NCBI RefSeq assembly: GCF_020283565.1
Contig: NC_060064.1
Span: forward strand, 26,680,337 to 26,744,336
Reading direction: 5' to 3'
Source of the DNA: Trifolium pratense
Taxonomy: Eukaryota > Streptophyta > Magnoliopsida > Fabales > Fabaceae
DNA length: 64,000 bases
Each line of letters begins with the position of its first letter. Positions within the stretch are counted from its first letter, which is position 1. The position numbers and the translations under genes are program-made. The notes below the pieces were generated by a model. It ran no database searches, was not told where the DNA came from, and saw only the letters and a list, made by a program, of their open reading frames with translations. Shown here in pieces: positions 35,155 through 45,439 of the stretch.

Positions 35155-38100
35155 CACATCGTAAGTAGTTGAAAGCTGTTGACCGAAGAAAGGGCATAAA
35201 ATAACTTCCGATTTCAAGGTTGCAGCATACTAACCTGGACGGGTCAATGGGTGATCAAGAATGCCCATGACCTAGACGAGTGACCTCCATTGCACTTAGG
35301 AGGGTTGCTGGTCTATGGCACACCCAAGTAGTGGAGCCACGTCACAATTTTTGGTAGTGGGGCCTGCATTCGTGCTGCCCCTTTCAAGCCAAGTTAATGT
35401 TTTTTTAGATGGGGTAATGGAATTGTTTATTCTATTCATTTGTTTATCCTTTGATATCGGTTTCTGTGTGACCTTTCGGTTTGTACTTGGTACCGATGGC
35501 GCATTGTTAGCAGACTTCTAATGAGGATCTTGTTAAATACTTGATTTTAAAAGAATTCTGTATCTGTGCAGTATTATATCATACTATGTATCTTGGCTTC
35601 GTAAACATTGAGTTAACTCGTTGACAAAATCATTGTGTAAACTCAGGTAGGTCATGAATTTGAGGACGATTAAATTGTTATATTCCTCAAACATGCCTAA
35701 TATGTTAGGCAATGTCCGTGTTTATAAGAAAAACCCAAAATGCAATACCTGAATGACGAGGCTGTATAATGCACAAAACATTAACCTCACAATGGTAGCA
35801 CTAGACTCCACAACATCCCAACGTAAGCCTATCCGCAAAGGAGGTGATTGACGTTGTATTGAGTCTGAATCCCATTGCTCCCTACTTAATTTAAGTCATG
35901 ATCAAGAATACATTAGCATGCCCATCGTTGCAAGTCTTATAGGAACCCATCAGGTCATTGAGGTGAATGAACCTGACTCTGTTGTGCTAAAACCTAGCTG
36001 TAGCAATCTGAATCTAGCTCCAATGAGGGGAACCCAGTGGCACTATTCTTCACTCCAGAAATTTTGAACCTTTTGATTTGCCAATTTGTCCACCGATTTT
36101 GAACTTGTCACACTCTTTTGTGTGTGCTTAGGGTTGAACCTATATTGTGATTTGCCAATTTGTCCATCAATTTGGAATTGTGATCTATGTTTGTCGGTGT
36201 TGGTGTGGTACTCCAACATGCCAATGCGGTGAATGAACCCGCAATCAGCATAGCTCATTTCCTTTATTTATTGGAATTTATTACTTGATGTCTTATTTGG
36301 CACCGACTGGCATTGTCCATGCGTTATTTTTGTATAGCAGTTATAGCTCATAATAGTAAATCTGCGAGCTTTAATGTCTGGTTTCTTTATGATTCTGATG
36401 TAAAAACACCTCTATAATAACATTACAATTACATATTTATATGTTAGCAATTATAATGGCTAATCTCATCATTTCATGACATCAGCCGTGTTTATAAAAT
36501 AACCCAAAATGCAATGCCTGAATGATGGGGCTCAGTAGTGCACAAAACATTAACCGCAAAATGGTAGCACTGGACTCCATAACATCCCAACGTGTACCTA
36601 TCTGCAAAGGAGGTGAATGTTGTTTTATCGAGTCTCAACCCCATAGCTACCAAAATAATTGAAGTCACAATCAAGAATATACGAGCAAACCCATCGTTGC
36701 AAGTTTGCAATGAACCCAACAGGTCAATGAGGTTAATCAAACCAACCCTAATGGGCTAAAACCTCGCTCTATCGATCTAAATCTAGCTCCAATGAGGGGA
36801 ACCTGGTGCCACCATCCTTCATTCTAGAAATTTTGAATCTTGTAAATTGCCAATTTGTCCACCGATTTTGAACTTGTTAATCTCTGTTATGAGTTGTGAA
36901 ACCTATATTGTCATTTATGAATTTGTCCATCAATAATACCGTTGTGACTTGTGATCTATGTTTGTGTATTCTTGTGTAGTAACAGTAACCCAACATGCCA
37001 ATGAGGTGAATAACCTTACTCTGATGAGCTAAAACCTAGCTCTATCAAGTTGAATCTACTTCAACAAGGGGAACCCAATACCACCATCGTTCACTCTTTT
37101 AGTAATTTTGGACCTTGTGATTTACCAATCTGTCCATTGATTTTGACCTTATTACGCTTTTACAAGCATTACAAAGGCCACAGATTTTGGCGATGTTAGG
37201 ACTAAACCCACCCTGTTACACCTAGCACAAGTGCAGGAGGCTGCAATGAAGACAGTCCAAATTTGCTGCAATTAAAGTGTTTAGGGATGGACCCCAATTA
37301 AGGCGGAATTATAGAGTGATGTTTAGCAGCAGATATCCCCGTTGAAAACAGCTAGAGTTTGATATGGTATATACAAGTGTAGTCGAGTTCCACATCGTAA
37401 GTAGTTGACAGCTGTTGACAGAAGAAAGGGCATAAAATAATCTTCAATTCCAACGTTGCAAAATATGTATCATACTCGGACGGGGTAAATGGGCGATCAC
37501 TAAGGCCTATGACCTAGACGAGTGACCAGCATTGCACTTAGGAGGGTTGCTGGTCTAAGACCCACCCAAATAGTGGGTCCTACATCATAATTTGTGGTAG
37601 TGGGGCCTGCGTTTACGCGGCCCTTTCAAGCCAAGATAATGTTTTTTAGACCGTGTAATGGAGTTACTTATTCTATTCATTTGTTTAATTTTTCATATCG
37701 GCTTCCTACCGTGACTTTTCAGTTGGTACCAATGGCACATTGTTAGCAGACTTCTAATGAGGATGTTTTTAGATACTACTTTATTTTTACTAAAACTTTT
37801 CTGTATCTGTGTAGTATTGTATCATACTATGCATCTCGGCTTCTTAGACATCAAGTTAACTTGTTCACAAAATCATTTATGTAAACTCAGGTAGGTCACG
37901 AATTTGAGAATGATTGAACAGGTCTTTTTGTTTTATGAAACATGATTTAATGGTAAATTCGTATCATGCTTCAGAATCATCATGTTAGAGAGAGATCTAG
38001 AACGGACAAAATATATATATAATCTGAAAAAGAATACATGCCTTTCTCTCTGCTTACATGATGACCATTCAAAATAAGAGAACTAAAATTCTTCATGAGT

Positions 38101-38745
38101 GGATAATTTTTTTATCATCAATAGATTAAGTCAATTGGTATGATTTGGCAACAATGTTCCTGCTGGTAGTGCTGCATGACTTTATTTTGTTTTATGATCT
38201 TTGTGCTAGTTTGTTTGCTGTTGTTAAAATTGGTTAATTGAATTAATCATTTGACGTATTTCTGGTTGTATATTTGTATTCCTTTATTTTTACTCCGACA
38301 TTTTTAATGTATCAATGTATTAGATTACATAGTAAGCTAGATATTATCTTTGTCTTAACTGAATTAATTTTATCTTGTAGGTTTCACATTATTCCTTGGA
38401 TTCCTAATTGATCGAATGCACCATTATCTCCAAAAACTTATTAATCTAAGGGGTAACATTGGAGCTTCAAAAGAAGAAGTAGAAAATCTAAAAAAAGAAA
38501 CTGTTGAGCTCAAAGAAAAGGAAGAGAAAGCTTCCAAGGAGATAAAACAGCTGAAGAAAGAACTTTCAAATCTGTCAGAAGGTTTGAAAAAGGTAAAGAT
38601 GGAATCCGAAGAGAAAGACAAGAAAGTTGAGACGGCTGAAGCTCACGTTGCTTCCCTACAGAAACAAGCTGCAGATTTACTACTTGAATATGACAGACTA
38701 TTGGAAGACAACCAAAATCTTCAAGCCATGGGACATAAGAGTTGA
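31174..38745 (+). CDS. BAP31: BAP31-like ER membrane protein
   Basis: Two exons, 31174-31459 (donor GTATGT, phase 1) and 38381-38745 (acceptor TTGTAG), encode 216 residues. BAP31 proteins sit in the ER membrane with three N-terminal helices and a cytosolic coiled coil and act in ER export and quality control. Here the N-terminus MIQLLFLVIFAEGVMAFLML forms the first membrane segment, with others near 47-66 and 89-108 (the splice falls in the third). From about residue 120 the sequence is a Lys/Glu-rich heptad coiled coil (KEEVENLKKETVELKEKEEK). The ATG at 31174 gives the family start MIQLLF; the open frame upstream lacks an ATG. The C-terminus is GHKS, so no dilysine retrieval signal is seen. 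The intron is 6.9 kb, most of it a tandem array with U1 snRNA copies. Confidence 0.93.
33013..33169 (+). ncRNA. U1 snRNA variant copy, intron array unit 1
   Basis: Recognisable U1 features in order: 5' end ATACTAACCTGG (canonical ATACTTACCTGG, so T6 is A), stem-loop I with loop GATCAAGAAT, stem-loop II loop CATTGCACTTA bounded by CCTCC/GGAGG, Sm site GTAATTTGTGG, and the 3' stem-loop ending GCGGCCCC. Upstream are a USE variant CCCCACATCG ending at 32947 and CATAAAAT at 32981, exactly 33 bp apart, with the start 32 bp after the TATA-like box. U1 recognises 5' splice sites in the spliceosome; nucleotide 6 pairs with intron position +3, so this copy should have altered preference. The 3' box is imperfect (AGTCAAG). 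May be a pseudogene. Confidence 0.8.
35104..35150. repeat. AT dinucleotide run
   Basis: About 23 TA units directly upstream of the unit-2 U1 promoter; it is much shorter in units 1 and 3. Confidence 0.95.
35227..35384 (+). ncRNA. U1 snRNA variant copy, intron array unit 2
   Basis: Same architecture as the copy at 33013 and the same T6-to-A change (ATACTAACCTGG). The USE GTCCCACATCG (35151-35161) is intact and the TATA-like CATAAAAT (35195) is 33 bp further on, so the promoter spacing is preserved. Stem-loop II loop CATTGCACTTA and an Sm-like AATTTTTGG are present; the terminal loop stem has one change (CGTGCTGCCC). An AT run abuts the USE on its 5' side. Whether it is transcribed cannot be judged here. 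Confidence 0.8.
37472..37627 (+). ncRNA. U1 snRNA copy with deleted 5' end, intron array unit 3
   Basis: The body matches U1 (ATTGCACTTAGGAGG loop II, Sm site CATAATTTGTGG, terminal stem CTGCG...CGCGGCCC), but the 5' end reads ATACTCGGACGGGG, a net loss of four nucleotides within the 5' splice-site recognition sequence. USE (GTTCCACATCG, ends 37397) and CATAAAAT (37431) keep the 33-bp spacing, but the start is displaced to 41 bp downstream of the TATA-like box. Probably a pseudogene as a splicing U1. Confidence 0.75.
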
Positions 38746-40234
38746 GGAAAAGACCGAGATACTTTGATGAACATAGTTTCGAGGAGGGATCTCATGAGAA
38801 CCATTTCTAGTTCTTTTGTTGCAAACTCATTTCTAGAGAAAAATTATCTTTTTTTGGTTCTCCATGTGAAAGTTTACAGATTTTGCAGTCCTCGGTTTGT
38901 TCAACATTTTGTTATTAAATTGTTTCTTAACAATTGGCCATCTTAGTTTTTTTCTTCCTTTTTTTTTTGTTGGTTTAATTTGGATTGGATGGATACATTT
39001 TAGTTCAAGGGTTATTGGTGGGACAAATACATGTCATGAATTAGGAAAAAAGGATGTTAAATTTCATCTTTATGATTGTGCTTCATGGTTCATCGTTCTA
39101 TTCCAATTTATGCTTAAATCAGTGTTGTCGATTGCGGATTGTGGAAAGTAGCGATTTCTTCAAGTTTGGACATGCAATGGTGCTATAGCCGCTATTTGAC
39201 AAAATTTTATACTAAATAGTGTAACGTAACAATAGCTATTTGTTCAATTTTCGTTTGGCTATAGTCGCAGAACACATTTCAAGGTGCTGAGAAGAGACAG
39301 GATCATCATTATTGAGCTGGTGATAGACAGTGAATTAATGTGTAAATCAATGACTTTTCCTCTCCTTGCAATATAATTTCAGCAGTTTGCTGTATAAGAC
39401 ACCCCCAACCAATTAAATAAATTGATGAGTAATAGTATTTGCATGCTTTAGAATTGAATTTTACCAGTGCCTAACCTTGGCATGAGATATTGGTTTTGCA
39501 AGACATTGATCAAAGTAAATAGTTTTCAAGACTTTGTTGCATTTATCTGCTTGCTCCACCCTCAGCTTCAGTTAGTAGTACAGACAAATCTGAACTTCCC
39601 TGGCCTAAACACACATGATCAATTTAGTAACAATGGATGATATGGGGAAAAAACGTCTAATGTGAAACATCTAAAACCAAAAGAGAAAATATATTTTGAC
39701 AGCCAATATGTTGTCGGACACTGTATAAACAAACGGTTTTGTGTTGAATGTACTTTTATACAAGCATTTGCAAGCCAAGAACGCCATTCTTCCTACTTTC
39801 TGCATTCAAAGTGCTAAGACAGTCTTAGTAAGAACAATTATGAAGATATTCTCATTTGTGAAATCATACCCACCGCTGCATGAACGCAACGAAATACCAA
39901 CTGTCTACAATGGTAGAATTAGGTAGATAGAATTCATTCAGTTGTCTGGTGAAAGATTATATATTATACATCAAACCATATGTTAAGTATCAAAGTAAAA
40001 CAAGTTTCTTCTTAATTTTCAGCTGGAAGCCCTCTTGAATGGTGGCCTTAAACACCAACAGGCAACCTTTATGACTGAGATTAAATTATTAGTTATAGAT
40101 ATAATCTTATAAGCTTTCAAAGTTGGCATGAGACATTGAATTAGAACAATTACAAGTTGAAGAAATGGCAAGTAGAATATGATAAAACAATATGCAGCAG
40201 GTGAGACGGAGTGGATAATACATTGCATAGATGA
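38746..40234. other. BAP31 3' region and spacer
   Basis: Contains the BAP31 3' untranslated region. A segment at about 39122-39260 (TGTTGTCGATTGCGGATTGT, then GCTATAGCCGCTATTTGACA) resembles a common legume transposon end. No further gene recognised. Confidence 0.5.
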
Positions 40235-40286
40235 GTCCCACATCGGAAAGAGGTGAAAGGTGTTGAGAGAAGAAAGTGTATAAAAT
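40235..40286 (+). promoter_or_regulatory. snRNA promoter: USE and TATA box
   Basis: USE GTCCCACATCG (40235-40245) and TATA box TATAAAAT (40279-40286) are separated by 33 bp, the spacing that specifies Pol II snRNA transcription in plants (Pol III genes such as U6 use about one helical turn less). The TATA box starts 31 bp before the U1 5' end. Confidence 0.9.
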
Positions 40287-40309
40287 GACTTGAATGTCTT
40301 CATTGCAAC

Positions 40310-40471
40310 ATACTTACCTGGATGGGGTCAATGGATGATCATGAAGGTCCATGGCCTAGGAAAGTGACCTCCATTGCACTTAGGAGGGGTGCTATCCTAA
40401 GATCTACCCAAGTGGTGGAGTCTACATCATAATTTGTTGCTGTGGGGGCCTGCGTTCGCGCGGCCCCTTCC
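40310..40471 (+). ncRNA. U1 snRNA, canonical copy
   Basis: About 162 nt, the usual length of plant U1. The 5' end ATACTTACCTGG is fully canonical for pairing with 5' splice sites. Stem-loop I has an ATGGA/TCCAT stem around GATCATGAAGG, the U1-70K binding loop. Stem-loop II has CCTCC/GGAGG around ATTGCACTTA, the U1A binding loop. The Sm site is ATAATTTGTTG and stem-loop IV pairs GGGGCC...GGCCCC around TTCG. Promoter USE, TATA box and 3' box are all intact, so this is the best candidate for a functional U1 gene here. It lies 1.56 kb downstream of BAP31 in the same orientation. Nuclear; acts in early spliceosome assembly. Confidence 0.93.
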
Positions 40472-40476
40472 TTGTC

Positions 40477-40483
40477 AGTTCAA
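40477..40483 (+). terminator. snRNA 3' box
   Basis: AGTTCAA fits the plant snRNA 3'-end formation signal AGTNNAA, and lies within 6 bp of the U1 3' end. Confidence 0.7.
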
Positions 40484-40659
40484 ATTTTTATTAGGAAAAT
40501 AAAATCTAATAATAATGACAATTTATATGGTAAATTCGAAAGTTATATTAAATTTTTTTAATATATTGTCCCCAATTTAGCTCAGATTGGCACACTTAAA
40601 TAAACCTTATTGACCGGGACTCCATAAATTTTATTACTTCATAGATGATCTACTCATTG

Positions 40660-40734
40660 TTGATTGTAAAGACCCTTGTATTCCTCTTCTTTATCGTCAA
40701 TTAATTTAAATTCCTTTCCCAAAAAAAAAGTTAA
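40660..40734 (+). mobile_element. LINE 3' tail fragment
   Basis: TTGTAAAGACCCTTGTATTCC and nearby CTCTTCTTTATC, followed by an A run at 40723, match the LINE tail at 46478-46540. Only the end of the element is present. Confidence 0.45.
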
Positions 40735-40777
40735 TAGTATCTACTTAATTTTGCAGCTCTTTTGGTTTCTTCACATA

Positions 40778-40923
40778 CTCCCTCCGTAACATTTTATAAG
40801 GAAAAATGCACTTTCTAGATTCATTGTATATTTAATGTAGCTGGTTCATAATATAGACCAAATACATTAAATATACAACAACCTAAAAAATGCATTTTTA
40901 CTTATAAAGCGTTACGGAGGGAG
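40778..40923. mobile_element. Stowaway-type MITE, 146 bp
   Basis: Termini CTCCCTCCGTAAC and its inverted partner GTTACGGAGGGAG, with TA on both sides, are diagnostic of Stowaway (Tc1/mariner) MITEs. The duplicated segment at about 46710-46725 lacks it and shows the empty site. Confidence 0.93.
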
Positions 40924-41730
40924 TATTTATTATTAAATTGTTGCTTAATAGTTTCACTTATGAGTTTTTTATTTTTTATTCTTTTTATTGAATGATTTTC
41001 TTTTGATAAATAACAATAGATATGTTTATGTTTAAGCATTATTGGTTAATATAAATAACAATGAACTACAAAATACTTATGTAAAATTTCAATTTTCAGA
41101 ATCGATGTTAAAATTTAGAGACTAGAACACTATTCCTGAAGTGAAATTTTGACACTAACAACAAACTCTGGATCTCATGCCCTTACTCATATAATAGCAA
41201 TTAAAACAGTTAAATGTTTTAATCTTAGACAAACTACTATGCCATATAGAAGTGTTTACATGCCCTTACTCATAAGTTCAAAATTTTGATACATTAGCTT
41301 CACTCTCAAACATTTGCTTCATCCGAATGATTTCACCATTCACTATCCTTTTTGGAGTCCTATTTTCCATTTCTTCTGTATTCACATCAGAACATGTATA
41401 TATATATATATATATATAATACAATTTGTTTATGCATCAAATTGAGAATAAAAAGAAGAGATAGTTTAGACATCACAAAATATAGTAAATCCGCACGCAA
41501 TGAATTTTAAGAAGAGATAGTATTCTACTACACGTTTTTGTTGAATCCCGTATAAATGTCACAATTAAAGTCAAATTCAAAATTTATGTCGACATCTTCG
41601 ATAACATGAATATAAAAATCGTAAAACAAACAAATTAAACTGGGTTAGATTTCAGAAGAGTTTTCAATGCAATGTGAATTTATAATTTAGTATTTATGTA
41701 CAATTGAGTCCCACATTGCTAATTTTTGAA

Positions 41731-41865
41731 TGATCATTAAGGCCCATGACTTAGGTTGGTGACATCTATTGCACTTTGGAGGGGTGACAGTCTAAGGTTT
41801 ACCCAAGTGGTGGATCCTACGTCATTATTTGTTGCAGCGGGACTTGCGTTTACGCAACCCCCTCT
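41731..41865 (+). pseudogene. U1 snRNA pseudogene, 5'-deleted
   Basis: A degraded USE (GTCCCACATTG, 41708-41718) is followed almost at once by U1 sequence from stem-loop I (TGATCATTAAGGCCC) onward, through ATTGCACTTTGGAGG and an Sm-like CATTATTTGTTG to the final stem. Compared with the sister copy at 47184, 79 bp holding the TATA box and the U1 5' end have been deleted between positions sharing TG. It cannot make U1. Confidence 0.88.
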
Positions 41866-41929
41866 AATTAAGTACCACTGTTTGTAACAAACTTATAATA
41901 ATTATAATTTTCCCCTTGATGTGGTTGAT

Positions 41930-44190
41930 TCTAAGTGTCACTTAAATACCAATGGATTTCACGATCTTCCTCTGTACACGCCCATAGATCTGGCCTCTCT
42001 GATAATTTTTGCACCGCTCTAACACAGTGGAGGGAGGAAAACGCGCGAGGTCGTAAGATCTCATGATCTAGATCACACTCTTGACAACCTCGATTGGAAC
42101 ATAATTTGGAAACCAAATGTGCCTGAAAGAATCGGTTGTTTTATTTGAATTTTTCATCTTGACCGGATTCTTATTAATTTAAACAAAAGTAAGATAGGGT
42201 TGAGTTGAGACATGTGTTCTTATGTCACATATTGTGGAACAGTTTACATGTTTTTAGGGGTTGTCCTGTTGCTATGCAAATTTGGTTAAATGATGTGCTG
42301 ATTGATATTAGAAACAATTTCTTCGATGACGATTTACAATATTGGATTCATTATAATCTCAACTATGAGTGGGGTGGAGCAAAATTGTTAAAATCTAATT
42401 TTAAATCGTAAACTCCATCGATTATACGTTTTTAATTATAATTTTCGTGTTAAATCAGAGCTAAAATTATTTTGAGTGAAACCACAAGTCAAAGCAAGTT
42501 TACATTATTTAACTCTTTGTAAAATCGGTAAAATTCCTTAAACTCTTACATATTCACCTACTTGAGCAATTCGAAAGATTTTTTTTTTTTTTTTCAATTT
42601 CAGAAGTTCAATTTTATCCTTTAGAAATAACACAAATCTTTTTAATAATACACATAATGTCATATTAGTAGATTTGTCAAAAAATAAAATCATATTAGTA
42701 ATAAATAAAATATCATGTGTAAATATTTAGAGAGACACTTTTTTATTAATAAAAGCTATATGTTAATAAATAGAGGGTTAACAATTTTTTATACTCGTAT
42801 TTTTTATGGTAGTATACTGCTCTGTATTTCTCATGATAAATTAAGTGATTCAATTATTCAATTATGCTAAAAAGTAAATTTTTACTTTTTTTGGTTGTTG
42901 CTTAAAATATGAAACAAAGGAACACAGGAAGTACATTAATAATTAGAGAGATACTAATTTAGTGTACTCGTATGTTTCTAATAAAGTCTCTTATTTTTAT
43001 GCATGTGCGCGGAAGAAAAACAAGTGAGGAAAGAAACATATAAATAATGGTTAAATATGTTTTTGAATATTATATTTTAATAAAATAATAGTTTCAAATT
43101 TTTATGCGATTATTTAAATATAATAAGGTATTTGTTAAATAATTGATACATAGATGTAATAGGGGCTTCATAAAAATAAATTTAAATAATAGGGTTTAAA
43201 ATTTACAATCACTTTATATTTTAATCATATATAATATTCATTCTCACATGAGATACATGATTCAAAGAATCATATTTACTACATGAAAAATAAAAATGTG
43301 AGAGATACTATTCTATTTTTTTTGTTGGTAGAAGAGATATACTATTCATGTACCAAAAAAAAAAGCAGAAGAGATATACTATTCTTACTGGATATATCGA
43401 AGGGTATATAATTGTTGGTTTTATTTGTTATTGAAATACATGACTATAGTCACATTTAATTCATGAGAATAAGTGAAAATCATTTGAGTGTGAATTACTA
43501 TCTAATAATTAAAATTGATATATCAATTTTTTATATTTTCTTTAATTAAAATTCATAATTGATTTTTTAATTCTAAAAAATTTAAAATAAATTTTTTTAA
43601 TCTCAGATTAAGTTAAAATTATATATAATATAACTTTAATATGAGGTAAATTTTACGAGTTTAGAGTCGAGTTTATCTTTCAACTCAACCTAAACAAAAT
43701 AAATTGACGTAAAATTTCAATTATGACAACCTTGATGTGGAGCTAATGCTGTTCATTGGGCAATGGTATGTCATAGACTGTGGACGTGGCGCAACAAGGA
43801 AACTCATCATGAAGAGTCCTCCCAAAGACCACAACACCCAGGTCACTAGGTCAGTATAATATGCAGCTCACGCATGACTATGCTGCTGCTGCAAACCAAA
43901 TTGGTAGAGCTGTGTTTGACAGGTCACGCATGATGCCAACAAGTTTATGAATTATGGGGAGTTTTTGAAGGTTTTAAGTATATGTAAAGGTTGGACTTTA
44001 ATAAAGTGGAATTGACTGTTGATTCTAGTGTGGTTGCTCGGGTAATTAAGATGGATATGTCTAGGAGTAAAAGTCGGGTCAAACTTTGGTTAAGAATATT
44101 CATAGATTATTGGAGCTGCATTGAGAAGTTACCGTGGTGCACTCATATAGGGATGCCAACAAGTATGCAAATGTTTTAGCCAATATTTAG
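41930..44190 (+). pseudogene. LINE ORF2 remnant (zinc-binding and RNase H regions), split by an insertion
   Basis: The first part (about 42070-42370) reads DNLDWNIIWKPNVPERIGCF, then after stops and frame changes HVFRGCPVAMQIWLND, typical of the reverse-transcriptase zinc-binding region. The second part (43737-44180) continues ANAVHWAMVCHRLWTWRNKE and then the RNase H-like KVELTVDSSVVARVIK. These flow from one another in LINE order once the intervening 1356 bp is ignored. Multiple stops show it is long dead. Confidence 0.7.
42381..43736. mobile_element. AT-rich insertion inside a LINE remnant
   Basis: The insertion interrupts LINE coding order and is flanked by GTGGAGC (42374-42380 and 43737-43743), extendable to 8 bp with one mismatch. 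Weak inverted ends (TTGTTAAAATCTAATTTTA and the complement of the ATTGAAATTTTACG side) suggest an hAT-like non-autonomous element. No coding frame was recognised in 1.36 kb. Confidence 0.55.
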
Positions 44191-44323
44191 TTTTTTTTAT
44201 GCTCCTCATAATTAGTTTAGGCCTTTGTTAGATGCTGATGGTTTGTGATCACTACCCCGCGTTTGATTACCGTGTAACTTTCTTTTTCCGGACTTAGGCC
44301 TCTTTCCAATATAAAAATAAAAT

Positions 44324-44832
44324 GGCTTAAATGCACTTTTGGTCCCCCTATTTTCAAAAAAATGAAGTTTTGGTCCCCCTATTTTAAAAACCAACTTTTT
44401 AGTCCCCCTATTTTCATTTTTTTTGAGTTTTGATCCCCCATCCTATTTTGGGGTTAATTTTGTTGATGTGGCCTTGTAACTAATGATGTGGCAACATTCA
44501 TGTAGACAAATTTAATATCCATGTCATTATTATATATTTTTAAATTCAATAAAACTTTATTTTAATGAACTTTCTTAGGTTTAATTAAATTATTTTATAA
44601 AATAAGTTTTATTGAATTAAAAACAAATAATGACATGAATATTAAATTTGTCCACGTAGACGCTGATATGCATTAGTGACAATGCCACATCAACAAAATT
44701 AGCCTTAAAATGGAATGGGGGATCAAAACTCAAAAAAAAATAAAATTGGGGGACTAAAAAGTTGGTTTTTAAAATAGGGGGACCAAAACTTCATTTTTTT
44801 GAAAATAGGGGGATCAAAAGTGCATTTAAGCC
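44324..44832. mobile_element. MULE-type fold-back MITE, 509 bp
   Basis: Long inverted arms begin GGCTTAAATGCACTTTTGGT and contain repeated TTTGGTCCCCCTATTTT motifs; the right arm is the complement. The 9-bp repeat AAATAAAAT flanks it on both sides (44315-44323 and 44833-44841). Same termini as the 98-bp element at 9595. Confidence 0.88.
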
Positions 44833-45006
44833 AAATAAAATAAATCTATATGCATAAATGCATCATTTTTAGTGAATTAAATCATGATCAAATTTGTAAC
44901 CCAAAAACAATAAAAAATTAGGAAAGCTGAAAATTAGTGAGTCGTTAAGTCCTAAATTGTAAGTAGCATAAGTGTGTAAAACTATATTGATTAGCAACCA
45001 GGAAAA

Positions 45007-45138
45007 ATACTTACTTGGATGGGCTCAATAGATGATAAAAAAGGCCCATGACCTTCATTGCACTTTGAAGGAGTACCGACCTAATGTTTATCCAAATGGT
45101 GAATCAAACATAATAATTTGTGGTAATGAGGGTATTTT
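45007..45138 (+). pseudogene. U1 snRNA pseudogene, degenerate
   Basis: ATACTTACTTGGATGGG starts a U1-like sequence with recognisable AAGGCCCATGACC, ATTGCACTTTGAAGG and Sm-like ATAATTTGTGG. Stem-loops are broken by substitutions and small deletions, and the 3' stem is lost. Upstream, AGTCCTAAATTG and GTGTAAAAC look like decayed USE and TATA boxes. Confidence 0.8.
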
Positions 45139-45439
45139 CAAGTTAGTGAAATATTTTTATTTTTCATTCAATTCAGTTTGAACTAGAATTATGTTTGTAA
45201 AGTTATTTTTCATAGTAGTTCTATGTCAAGATTAATTCTAGCAACTCTTTAACCCCTGAATAACAACTATGGTTTATGGATTGCGCTTGGGAGAGATATT
45301 TCACTCACCAATGTGGTTTTGAGGTCAACTCTTCGGTGGTGGCAGTAACCGATCCAAAAATTTTGCATAGTGGGGCACCGCATATATAAAATTGCAACAT
45401 TACATATATATTTTCTCAAAATAATAACATCTATTACAT

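Larger units (their letters stand above)
31783..37917 (+). repeat. Three-unit 2.2 kb tandem array in the BAP31 intron, each with a U1 copy
   Basis: Three consecutive units (about 31783-33918, 33919-36235 and 36236-37917) share ordered blocks. These are CATTATTAAGTTGCTATTGG (units 1 and 2), a GCAATACCTGAATGA block, a TAGGACTAAACCCACCCTG block, then a snRNA-type promoter and U1-like sequence, and finally GTAAACTCAGGTAGGTCA. U1 starts are spaced 2214 and 2245 bp. The GCAATACCTGAATGA block occurs five times, so each full unit also contains an internal subrepeat. Orientation matches the host gene. Apart from U1 I could not identify what the unit encodes. Confidence 0.85.
40735..41870 (+). repeat. 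Segmental duplication copy 1 (ends in U1 pseudogene)
   Basis: Blocks TTGCAGCTCTTTTGGTTT, TTAAATTGTTGCTTA, TTGTTTATGCATCAAATTG, CAAAATATAGTAAATC and GAATTTTAAGAAGAGAT appear in the same order here and at about 46690-47345. Both copies end in a U1 locus. This copy has gained a MITE (40778-40923) and lost part of its U1. Confidence 0.8.

Noticed and set aside
34949..35164. 71-codon plus-strand frame in array unit 2
   Set aside because: Runs into the AT microsatellite and the U1 promoter; the unit 1 and 3 versions do not preserve it.
36492..36740. 82-codon minus-strand frame in the U1 array
   Set aside because: Equivalent positions in the other units are broken, so there is no evidence of coding constraint.
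31783..37917. CRISPR-like or satellite array
   Set aside because: Only three long units with internal genes, in plant nuclear DNA; spacing and content do not fit a CRISPR or a short-unit satellite.
41700..41870. Functional U1 gene
   Set aside because: TATA box and the U1 5' end are deleted relative to the sister copy.
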